Below, one piece after another: positions 8,747 through 16,824 of a DNA stretch of 64,000 nt. Every line of letters begins with the position of its first letter. The first letter of the stretch is position 1. The stretch comes from CAYJAB01 sp964368305 (GTDB lineage: Bacteria > Bacillota_I > Bacilli_A > Erysipelotrichales > Erysipelotrichaceae). Both the position numbers and the translations under genes were made by a program. The notes under the pieces were generated by a model. That model searched no databases, was not told the origin of the DNA, and was given only the letters and a program-made list of their open reading frames with translations. The DNA lies in the NCBI GenBank assembly GCA_964368305.1, contig CAYJAB010000001.1, positions 62,001 through 126,000 on the forward strand, in the 5' to 3' direction.

Positions 8747-10006
8747 ATGAAACAACCGCTCGCTTTTAGATTAAGACCTGAAAAATTAGAAGAAATCATC
8801 GGTCAAAAGCACTTAATTGGTGAAAATCAGATCATACGAAGATGTATTGAAAACAATACAATCTATTCAATGATTCTTTTTGGCGAGCCGGGAACTGGTA
8901 AAACAACGCTTGCTACAGTGATTGCCAATGAATTAAATGTACCTTATCGTATGTTTAATGCTGTAACAGGTAATAAAAAAGAATTAGATGCAATCTTTTT
9001 AGAAGCGAAGCTTTCTTCAGGTTTAATTGTAATTGTAGAAGAAATTCATCGTCTAAATAAAGATAAACAAGATTTACTTTTACCACACATTGAAAATGGA
9101 TTGATTACAATTATTGGTACAACTACTTCTAATCCTTATTTTGCAATAAATCCTGCTATTCGATCACGCTGTCATTTATTTGAAATCAAACCACTTACAC
9201 AAGAAGATGTAAAAAGTGCACTTGAGCGTGCACTGACTCATAAAAACGGATTTAATCACACCGTAACAATTGATGAAGATGCCAAACAAGTTATCGCAAA
9301 TCATGCGAATGGTGATTTAAGATATGCCTTAAATGTACTTGAGATTTGTGCAATCGCAAGTCTTGACCAACATATTACTTTAGAGATTGTAAAACAATAT
9401 AGTAAAATTCCAAACTTACATATGGATCACGATGGCGATGGACACTACGATGCAGTAAGTGCACTTCAAAAATCTATACGTGGAAGTGATGTAAATGCTT
9501 CGCTTTATTATCTAGCCCGTCTAATTCAATCAAATGATTTAGATTCAATTGAAAGAAGACTGTTGGTAACCGCATATGAAGTTGTCGGTCTTGCCAATCC
9601 AGCAGCAGTTTCACGAACTGTTTTAGCACTTGATGCCGCTAGAAAAGTCGGGTTTCCCGAAGGAATGATTCCTTTAGGGGTTGCTGTAATTGATTTAGCA
9701 CTTTCTCCAAAATCACAATCCGGATATGAAGCAATTGCCCAAGCAATGCAAGAAGTAAACACACAAGCACTTGCGGTTCCTGCTTATTTAAGGTATACCC
9801 CTGTTGGTATGGCAGAAGAAGATAAATATCCATATGATCGAAAAGACTTATGGCATAAATTTCAATATTTACCAGATAAAATAAAAGATATACAATTTTA
9901 TCACCCAAATACAAACAGCGCATATGAGCGCGCCTTGGCAGATAACCTTTCAAAATTATCGCAGTACGCACGTAGCAAAGAAATCAGTAAACTTAAAAAA
10001 CAATAA
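8747..10006 (+). CDS. rarA: Replication-associated AAA+ ATPase RarA (MgsA/WRIP1 family)
   Basis: A 419-residue clamp-loader-like AAA+ protein acting at stalled replication forks. Walker A is GEPGTGKT (46-53); sensor 1 GTTTSNP, Arg finger region SRCHLF; the conserved RarA C-terminal half with YDAVSALQKSIRGSD and YLARL is present. Walker B reads IVIVEEIHRLNK, with Glu98 where the family usually has Asp, a conservative but notable change at a Mg-coordinating site. SD AAAGGAGA precedes the ATG. It is one of few genes facing the origin on this arm. Terminator hairpin embeds its stop codon. Confidence 0.93.
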   Translation: MKQPLAFRLRPEKLEEIIGQKHLIGENQIIRRCIENNTIYSMILFGEPGTGKTTLATVIANELNVPYRMFNAVTGNKKELDAIFLEAKLSSGLIVIVEEIHRLNKDKQDLLLPHIENGLITIIGTTTSNPYFAINPAIRSRCHLFEIKPLTQEDVKSALERALTHKNGFNHTVTIDEDAKQVIANHANGDLRYALNVLEICAIASLDQHITLEIVKQYSKIPNLHMDHDGDGHYDAVSALQKSIRGSDVNASLYYLARLIQSNDLDSIERRLLVTAYEVVGLANPAAVSRTVLALDAARKVGFPEGMIPLGVAVIDLALSPKSQSGYEAIAQAMQEVNTQALAVPAYLRYTPVGMAEEDKYPYDRKDLWHKFQYLPDKIKDIQFYHPNTNSAYERALADNLSKLSQYARSKEISKLKKQ

Positions 10007-10018
10007 GTTTACTTTTTT
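9986..10018. terminator. Terminator between rarA and ABC permease
   Basis: Inverted repeat AGTAAACTT (9986-9994) and AAGTTTACT (10005-10013) followed by TTTTTATTTT; the right arm includes the rarA stop codon. Lies between convergent genes. Confidence 0.7.
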
Positions 10019-11223
10019 ATTTTCTCATCTAAAATGCCGCGATGATAATATTTTTGCCCAAACTCAATCATCAAAAACAAGATACTGACAGACAGTATCA
10101 GTGCAAGTGCTATTTCCCATTGTGTCGCACTTTCCATCATAATGCGACACGGCATAAATAACATAGAAAAAAATGGTAAAAAGGATAAATAATACCCCAT
10201 TCCTTGTGCCATTTGATATGGCGTATTAATAGAGAGAGCAAAATAATAGAAAATCAATAATATAAAATAAAATGGACCTTGAATCGATGCCGATTCTTCA
10301 ATACTTGTTATATAACTACTTGCGATGACTAAAACCATTTGTACAAGCAGTACCCCTAACAATACAAATAAAACACAATATACGCCATTTAAAAAATCTA
10401 TTGTTGTAAAGTTTGACGCTTCTACTACTTCTGAAATTGTGTGAAGTTCATTTTGTATGATATCTATTGATTGAAGAAAGTGCACAAGACCCAATCCTCC
10501 ATCATATTGTATTCTAAAAACAACCGCACCCATACACAGCATCAATACAACTATTGCTTGAATGATCATACTTAGCCACCCTACAATAATTTTAGATAAA
10601 AAATGCACTCTACTACTTACAGAGGTCAATACCAATTCTAATATTTTACTTGTCTTTTCATATACAACTTCATTTGCGGCAGTACTACTAAAACTTAATA
10701 CGATAAAATAGATTCCTGTAATCACCATAAAGATTGTATTTTGTTGCTTGGTATCATAATTTAGTTGTTGATCTAATATCGTATTTATTACAAGTGGCTC
10801 GTAGATTAGTTGAATCTCTTCTAACAGCTGTGTATTTTCATACGCTTCGAATTTATTTTTTTGAGTTGCTTGTATTATCGTTGTCATAGCACTTTGTTCT
10901 ATTTCTGATATTTCATAATTGCTTTCGATAATCCATGTGTTTTGATCATAATATAAATTTAATTCTTTATTTTCTAATTGTTCTTTGGGATAAGGTTGAA
11001 AAATGTATTTATCCTCTCCATAGTAATTAAACATATCAATTGTATCTTCTAAATTTTTATCTACATAAACTGTAAACTGTTTTGTAAAGTCAGGTTCAAT
11101 CCACTTTACAATTTCATCGACAAATAAAAGCCCTACTATAAAAAACATCGCAATCACATTAAAGATAATCATTGTTTTATTAAGAAATCTTCTTTTTAAA
11201 GAAAACAACACTAACTCTTTCAT
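10009..11223 (-). CDS. ABC-2 type transporter permease (NatB-like)
   Basis: A 404-residue membrane protein with one N-terminal helix, a large extracytoplasmic region (about 45-155) and five to six C-terminal helices, the layout of ABC-2/NatB (YhaP) permeases. Conserved EKTSKILELVLTSVSSRVHFLSKI after the second helix is the family coupling segment. Its start overlaps the ATPase stop by 4 bp, so the two form one exporter. Likely exports an ion, drug or peptide; substrate not predictable. It converges on rarA. Confidence 0.88.
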   Translation of the reverse strand: MKELVLFSLKRRFLNKTMIIFNVIAMFFIVGLLFVDEIVKWIEPDFTKQFTVYVDKNLEDTIDMFNYYGEDKYIFQPYPKEQLENKELNLYYDQNTWIIESNYEISEIEQSAMTTIIQATQKNKFEAYENTQLLEEIQLIYEPLVINTILDQQLNYDTKQQNTIFMVITGIYFIVLSFSSTAANEVVYEKTSKILELVLTSVSSRVHFLSKIIVGWLSMIIQAIVVLMLCMGAVVFRIQYDGGLGLVHFLQSIDIIQNELHTISEVVEASNFTTIDFLNGVYCVLFVLLGVLLVQMVLVIASSYITSIEESASIQGPFYFILLIFYYFALSINTPYQMAQGMGYYLSFLPFFSMLFMPCRIMMESATQWEIALALILSVSILFLMIEFGQKYYHRGILDEKIKK

Positions 11224-12095
11224 AGTAGATGTTTCTCTTGAATTAAGTCTTTAAGTGTTGATTTTGTCAATACAACACTCTCTACTCTATTATTCTTTAA
11301 CATTTTACTTACGAATGCTTTTGCTTTACTTAAATCTTCAAATTTTATTCTCAATTGTTCATTTTCATAATTAATAAGATACCCATTAAACTCTTCATCA
11401 ATATCTTTTTGATTCAATGTTACATAACATGTTTTATTTTCATCATAAAATGCATACATCTCTTTTTTAAACTTCACTTCTCCTTGTTTTAGAAAAAGCA
11501 CTTGATCACAAAATTGTTCTAAGTAATCATATTGATGACTAGAAAGTAAAATAATTTTCCCTTCCTTTTTAAATTCTTCAATTACAGTCTTCATTAAGTT
11601 CACATTATACAAATCTAGTCCTGTAAGTGGTTCATCTAATATCACGATTTGAGGATTATGAATCATTGCACAAATCAATTGTATTTTTTGTTGATTCCCT
11701 TTAGATAATTCTTTTAGTTTTCTATGCTTATACTGTATGACTTCAAGTTTATTTAACCATCTATCCATTTGTTCTAATCGATCTTCTTGAGACATTCCTT
11801 TCAAACGACATAAAAAATCAATTTGTTGATACACTGTTAAGTCACGATAAATACTTCTCTCTTCTGGTAAATAGCCAAAAAGACAAATATCTTCTCTTGA
11901 TATTTGTTTACCTTCATATTTTATGATTCCACTATCTTGATGAATTAAACCCAATAAAATCCTAAATGTTGTTGTTTTACCACTTCCATTTGTTCCAATT
12001 ACACCAAGAACTTCTCCTTTATGCACTTCAAATGAAACATCTTTTATCCCAATATGTTTTCCATAGTATTTCTCAAGTTTTATCGCTTGTAGCAT
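11220..12095 (-). CDS. ABC transporter ATP-binding protein (NatA-like)
   Basis: A 291-residue ABC ATPase: Walker A GTNGSGKTT (34-42), Q-loop in LLGLIHQD, signature LSKGNQQKI (variant of LSGGQ), Walker B IVILDEP, D-loop LTGLD and switch His in LSSHQYD. The C-terminal 80 residues form the accessory domain usual in drug/Na exporters. Partner of the overlapping permease. SD GAGGTGA precedes the ATG. Confidence 0.93.
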   Translation of the reverse strand: MLQAIKLEKYYGKHIGIKDVSFEVHKGEVLGVIGTNGSGKTTTFRILLGLIHQDSGIIKYEGKQISREDICLFGYLPEERSIYRDLTVYQQIDFLCRLKGMSQEDRLEQMDRWLNKLEVIQYKHRKLKELSKGNQQKIQLICAMIHNPQIVILDEPLTGLDLYNVNLMKTVIEEFKKEGKIILLSSHQYDYLEQFCDQVLFLKQGEVKFKKEMYAFYDENKTCYVTLNQKDIDEEFNGYLINYENEQLRIKFEDLSKAKAFVSKMLKNNRVESVVLTKSTLKDLIQEKHLL

Positions 12096-12147
12096 ATTAT
12101 CACCTCAATACTATATACGCCCTACTCTTTTTGATTCCTTAATAAAA

Positions 12148-12175
12148 AAATCACTTCAATGAAGTGATTTATCTT
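12148..12175 (-). terminator. Terminator after D,D-carboxypeptidase gene
   Basis: Hairpin AAATCACTTC-AAT-GAAGTGATTT (12148-12170) with a T-tract on the - strand, overlapping the stop codon at 12169. Confidence 0.75.
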
Positions 12176-13380
12176 TTTCTTTTATTTCTTTTTCTAATTT
12201 GTGCTAAAAGCAATCCAAATCCTGTAATACTAAAAAGTGTAATTACACTTTTCATTATCAAATAAGGAAATGTATCTTTCCAATCCAGTTCTTCAATTTC
12301 AAGTGTCACTACCGCATCTACTTCATAAATCACTTCATTGTTATTTTTTATGACTGCTTTTGCGGTAGCATTTTCTTCATCTATTAAATCTACCGTACTA
12401 ATCTCAAATGTAAGATCGTCATTTCTTGTATTTTTTAAAACATGAATATCGATATCATTCTCTACAGTTGCAGTAGCAGTAACTTTACGATATTTATCAG
12501 TTGAAATATCTTTTTCTACAGGTTCAAATAGATCTTTGGAAAATTGACGTGATTCAAACAATGTAAATCCATATTCGAATAACTTTGTTGTATCTTCATA
12601 TCTTCCTTCAAGTGTACTATCTAATACAACTGCAATCAGTTGTGCTCCCTCTTTTTCTGCAACTGTCACAAGTGTATATCCAGCTGCTGCTGTATATCCT
12701 GTTTTACCTGCAATCGCATAATCATATTTAAACTCACTTGGTTTAAACAGTTCATTTCCTGCTGCAAAATAACGCTCTTCGTTCTTATTTGTTTCAGGCA
12801 TTGTATATTGAACTGTACTCATAATTTCTAATAGCTCTGGATTTTTTATCGCTTCTTTCATTAAGATTGCCATATCATACGCAGTTGTATAATGGTTATC
12901 ATCTGGTAATCCATGTGCGTTTGCGAAGTTCGAATTTGTCATTCCAATTTCTTGTGCTGTTTCATTCATTTTAGATACAAACGCTTCAATTGTGCTAGAT
13001 GTATATTCTGCAATTGCATTTGATGCATCATTTGCACTTTGCAACATCATCGCATGCATTGCATCTTCAAATGACATTTGCTCCCCTTCTACTAAAAAAA
13101 TATGAGAAGATGTACGAGAAATTGAATTTACCGCTGTATCACTTACAGTTAAAACATCCGAAAAATCACCTTCTTGTATCGCTACAAACCCTGATAAGAT
13201 TTTTGTGATACTTGCTGGATAATTTTTTTGATTCTTATTTTTTTCATATAATATTTGCCCTGTTTTCGCATCAATTACAATCGCTGATTCTGATTCTAAT
13301 TCTAATGCATTCACCTTTGTGAAGGTGAATGATGTAAAAATAACGCAAATCATAACTACTCTTATTAATACTTTTTTCAT
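12169..13380 (-). CDS. D-alanyl-D-alanine carboxypeptidase (PBP5/DacF-like)
   Basis: A 403-residue S11 family low-molecular-weight penicillin-binding protein that trims the terminal D-Ala from peptidoglycan stem peptides. Signal peptide at residues 1-25 ending near NALE; catalytic SxxK is SITK (57-60), SxN is SAN (115-117) and KTG is 226-228. Unusually for a secreted PBP5, the C-terminus is a true transmembrane helix (about 375-395) followed by RKRNKRKR, so it is anchored as a type I membrane protein rather than by an amphipathic helix. Shows that the organism builds peptidoglycan. Confidence 0.95.
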   Translation of the reverse strand: MKKVLIRVVMICVIFTSFTFTKVNALELESESAIVIDAKTGQILYEKNKNQKNYPASITKILSGFVAIQEGDFSDVLTVSDTAVNSISRTSSHIFLVEGEQMSFEDAMHAMMLQSANDASNAIAEYTSSTIEAFVSKMNETAQEIGMTNSNFANAHGLPDDNHYTTAYDMAILMKEAIKNPELLEIMSTVQYTMPETNKNEERYFAAGNELFKPSEFKYDYAIAGKTGYTAAAGYTLVTVAEKEGAQLIAVVLDSTLEGRYEDTTKLFEYGFTLFESRQFSKDLFEPVEKDISTDKYRKVTATATVENDIDIHVLKNTRNDDLTFEISTVDLIDEENATAKAVIKNNNEVIYEVDAVVTLEIEELDWKDTFPYLIMKSVITLFSITGFGLLLAQIRKRNKRKR

Positions 13381-13434
13381 TGTCTATTTTCCAATCTAAT
13401 ATCTTTCTATAATACATCATTTTTCTCTAATGTA

Positions 13435-14157
13435 CTACTCTTTTATTAATTCTAAAATAACGTGCGATGCGATCATTAACCCTGCAGCTGCTGGCACAAA
13501 AATTGTACTTGCAGGTGGGATTTGTTGTTTACGTGTCAGTGCATCTTCATTAACTACTTGGTTTTGTTTGAATGGCAATTCTTCAGAAAAGGCAACTTTC
13601 ACCTTACAATTAATCCCTCTTTTTCTTGCTTGATAGCGAACTGCTTTCGCAAGTGGATCATCTTTTGTTTTTTCCAATGTCGTAATTTTAAGTTTGCTTA
13701 CATCAAAACGATTTGCCATCCCTAAACTACTTATAATTGGCAAATTTTTACTTTGGCAGATTTCAATTAAATCAAGTTTACTTGTAACTGTATCAATCGC
13801 ATCTACAACATAATCTATTTTATGTTCAAATACGTCTGTTTTTGATTTATCAAAAAATGATTGAATCGCAATAACATTACAATCAGGATTAATGCTTAAT
13901 ATACGCTCTTTCATTGCCTCTGTTTTTACTTCATTAATCGTCCTTGTCGTTGCGTGGATTTGTCTGTTTAAATTACTTGGTTGAATAATATCATTATCAA
14001 TCATAATGATTGTCCCAACTCCCGTTCTTACTAATGCCTCAACTACATAAGATCCAACTCCACCTACACCAACTACAAGTACACATGAATTTTGTATTTT
14101 TATTACAGACTGTTCTCCAATTAATAGCGATATTCTTTCCAGTGCTGTATTAATCAT
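13435..14157 (-). CDS. tcdA: tRNA threonylcarbamoyladenosine dehydratase (TcdA/CsdL)
   Basis: A 240-residue E1-like ThiF superfamily enzyme. The ATP-binding loop GVGGVGSYVVEALVRTG is at about 30-46, followed by IDNDIIQPSNLNRQIHA, typical of TcdA, which cyclises t6A37 to ct6A37 in ANN-decoding tRNAs. Overlaps miaA by 8 bp; two anticodon-loop modification genes (i6A37 and ct6A37) are thus adjacent, downstream of mutSL. The other ThiF-like option (a moeB/thiF adenylyltransferase) is less likely given no sulfur-carrier gene nearby. Confidence 0.9.
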   Translation of the reverse strand: MINTALERISLLIGEQSVIKIQNSCVLVVGVGGVGSYVVEALVRTGVGTIIMIDNDIIQPSNLNRQIHATTRTINEVKTEAMKERILSINPDCNVIAIQSFFDKSKTDVFEHKIDYVVDAIDTVTSKLDLIEICQSKNLPIISSLGMANRFDVSKLKITTLEKTKDDPLAKAVRYQARKRGINCKVKVAFSEELPFKQNQVVNEDALTRKQQIPPASTIFVPAAAGLMIASHVILELIKE

Positions 14158-15064
14158 TTAACCACTCCTTCACATCTTCTAGTATTTTTTCTTTATATCC
14201 TTCTGTTAAGATATCATACCAATTTGTATTTAACTGATTATTAAACCATGTATACTGACGTTTAGCGAATTGTCTTGAATGTGCTTGAATAGATGTAACT
14301 ACTTCCTCTACTGATTTCTCATTTTCAAAATACGGTTTCCACTCACGATACCCAATTGCTTGCATGGATTGATATGAAAAAACATCCTTATCTTCTTCAT
14401 ATAGATCTTTTATTTCTTTTTCTAATCCTGCATCAATCATCTTATACACTCTTTGATTAATTCTTTCATGCAATAAATCTCTTGGCATTGTCAAACCGAT
14501 AAGAAAGATATCATATATTGGTTTATGCTGTTGTTTTGCAATTTGTTGTGATTTTGTTTCACTACTTTGCTTTGCAATATTTAATGCTCTTATTATTCTT
14601 TTTCTGTTATTTAAATGAATCTCTTTTAAAGAATCTTCATCTACTTCTTTTAATAAAGCATATAACTCTTCATTTGTTTTATCTTCTAAACTGTTTAAGT
14701 AAGCTGTATCTATTTGTTCCTCTTTAAATACATAATCGTATAAGGCTGCTTTAATATAAAGTCCTGTTCCTCCTACGATAATAGGTTGCGCGTTTTTTTG
14801 TATTATTTCTTCTATGCATACTCTAGATTTCTCTTGGAAATCTTTTACACTGTATTGATCTGAAATGTCACAAATATCAATTAAATGATGTACGATATCC
14901 TCTTTCTCTTGTGATGTAACTTTTGCACTTCCAATATCCATCTTACGATATATTTGAATAGAATCCCCACTTATTACTTCACCATTTAAATTTTTTGCTA
15001 AATAAACACCTAAATTTGTTTTCCCTACCCCAGTAGGTCCTACTACCACGATTACTTTTTTCAT
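14150..15064 (-). CDS. miaA: tRNA dimethylallyltransferase
   Basis: MiaA (304 residues) transfers a dimethylallyl group to A37 of UNN-decoding tRNAs. P-loop GPTGVGKTNL is at 8-17, followed by GDSIQIYRKMDIGSAKVT and the VGGTGLYIKAALY motif; C-terminal QAIGYREW and FAKRQYTWF are intact. Overlaps the mutL stop by 4 bp and tcdA by 8 bp, in the operon mutS-mutL-miaA-tcdA. Confidence 0.97.
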   Translation of the reverse strand: MKKVIVVVGPTGVGKTNLGVYLAKNLNGEVISGDSIQIYRKMDIGSAKVTSQEKEDIVHHLIDICDISDQYSVKDFQEKSRVCIEEIIQKNAQPIIVGGTGLYIKAALYDYVFKEEQIDTAYLNSLEDKTNEELYALLKEVDEDSLKEIHLNNRKRIIRALNIAKQSSETKSQQIAKQQHKPIYDIFLIGLTMPRDLLHERINQRVYKMIDAGLEKEIKDLYEEDKDVFSYQSMQAIGYREWKPYFENEKSVEEVVTSIQAHSRQFAKRQYTWFNNQLNTNWYDILTEGYKEKILEDVKEWLND

Positions 15065-16812
15065 CGGTTAAACTCCTTGAGTAATTGTTTTTCACTCATC
15101 AATATAAATGTTGGTCTTCCATGTGGGCAATGATAAGGTTGCTCGCATTGAGTTAAATCATAAATAACTTTTTCCATTTCATTAATCGATAAAATACGAT
15201 TAAATCGAATAGAACTATGACATGCTAAAGATGCAATTGAATCTTTTCTTAATTTTTCTAATGTAATCGTATTTCCATCTTGCCACAAATCAATAATATC
15301 TTTTAAAAACAATGTCATATCTGTATCTTTCATCCAAACTGGTATTTTTCTTAAAATCACTTGATTTTGACTAAACTGTTCAATATCAAGTCCGATTTTA
15401 TTACACATATTGATAACCTCATTTATTTGAGAGATTACTTGTAAAGATGCATCTACGACAACAGGCACTAATAAATCCATAAACTCTGCAGCATCTTTTA
15501 AGATTTTTGATTGAATCATTTCATAATGATATCTTTCTTGCGCTGCATGTTGATCTATTATATATAATCCTTCTTCTGCCTGTGCTAGTATATATTTCCC
15601 GTGCAATTGTCCTATTACTTCAAAGTTTGGAAGCTTTGGTTTATCTTTTATAATTTCTTTAGTTTCTTCTATCTTGAAACTCTTTTGTTCTTCTTTGTAT
15701 ACAGGATATTCTATTTTTTCTTCTTCTGCTTTAAATATTTTTTTCTCTTCATATGTAAAATCAAAGTTTTGTACTTCTATTTTTTCATATGTAGGTATTT
15801 CTTTTTTAATTGCCACATCTACTGCTTTTGTTTCTTGCTTTAAGAATTCTTCTATTTTTGTTTTAATCAAATGCTCCAACTGATTTTGTTTAGAAAGTCT
15901 AATTTCCCATTTGGATGGATGTACATTCACATCTACTAATTTACTATCCATTTGAATATCCAAGACTACAATCGGATATCTTGAATCAGCTAAATAATTA
16001 CGATACGCCTCTAATACTATTTTTTGTATTCTAAAAGACTTAATCATTCTTTGATTTATAAACAATATCACATGATTTCTATTTGCTCTATTTACATGTG
16101 GGGCTACGATAACCCCTTTTACTTTATAATCGTAATCTTCAAACGATACTTCTATTGCATGTTTTGCGGTTTCTTTACCATAAAGTTGATACATGATTTC
16201 AACTAAATTTCCATTTCCATTTGTAGAAAATACTGTTTTATTATCTGTAATCAATGAAAACGCAATAAATGGATGACTTAGTGCAAACTTCTCCACAACC
16301 GATAAGACAAGCGCTGTTTCATAAGCAACTGTTTTCATATGTTTTAGTCTTGCTGGTGTCTTTAAAAATAACCCTTTTATCGTTATACTTGTTCCTTTTG
16401 GACAAGTGATTGGAATGACTTGTGTGGTTTTTCCATACTTTACTTCTACTTGCGTTGCTTCTTTTCCATCTGATGTTTTTAAAAGCACATCACTTACAGA
16501 TGCGATTGAAGGTAAAGCTTCTCCTCTAAACCCCATTGTAATAATAGACCATAAATCACTTGTTTGTTTTATTTTACTTGTCGCATGTCTTTGAAATGCC
16601 ATTACCGCATCACTGCTGTCCATGCCTTGTCCGTTATCCGTGATTGTTATTTGATTCAATCCGCCTTCGACAATTGTGATTTCTATACTTGTCGCCTTCG
16701 CATCGATGCTATTTTCGACAAGTTCTTTTACGACACCCATAGGTCTTTCGACAACTTCACCTGCGGCAATCATATTTGTAAGATGCTCATTTAATTGTTG
16801 TATTTTTCCCAT
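15061..16812 (-). CDS. mutL: DNA mismatch repair protein MutL
   Basis: MutL (583 residues, at the short end for the family because the linker is brief). N-terminal GHKL ATPase: ENSIDA, ITDNGQGM, GFRGEALPSIASV. C-terminal endonuclease domain carries DQHAAQERYHYE, which fits the DQHA(X)2E(X)4E metal motif, and CPHGRP near the end, so this MutL should nick DNA itself, as expected in an organism without MutH. Linker is Glu/Lys rich. It lies 12 bp after mutS and overlaps miaA. Confidence 0.97.
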   Translation of the reverse strand: MGKIQQLNEHLTNMIAAGEVVERPMGVVKELVENSIDAKATSIEITIVEGGLNQITITDNGQGMDSSDAVMAFQRHATSKIKQTSDLWSIITMGFRGEALPSIASVSDVLLKTSDGKEATQVEVKYGKTTQVIPITCPKGTSITIKGLFLKTPARLKHMKTVAYETALVLSVVEKFALSHPFIAFSLITDNKTVFSTNGNGNLVEIMYQLYGKETAKHAIEVSFEDYDYKVKGVIVAPHVNRANRNHVILFINQRMIKSFRIQKIVLEAYRNYLADSRYPIVVLDIQMDSKLVDVNVHPSKWEIRLSKQNQLEHLIKTKIEEFLKQETKAVDVAIKKEIPTYEKIEVQNFDFTYEEKKIFKAEEEKIEYPVYKEEQKSFKIEETKEIIKDKPKLPNFEVIGQLHGKYILAQAEEGLYIIDQHAAQERYHYEMIQSKILKDAAEFMDLLVPVVVDASLQVISQINEVINMCNKIGLDIEQFSQNQVILRKIPVWMKDTDMTLFLKDIIDLWQDGNTITLEKLRKDSIASLACHSSIRFNRILSINEMEKVIYDLTQCEQPYHCPHGRPTFILMSEKQLLKEFNR

Positions 16813-16824
16813 AAGTGTCCTTTC

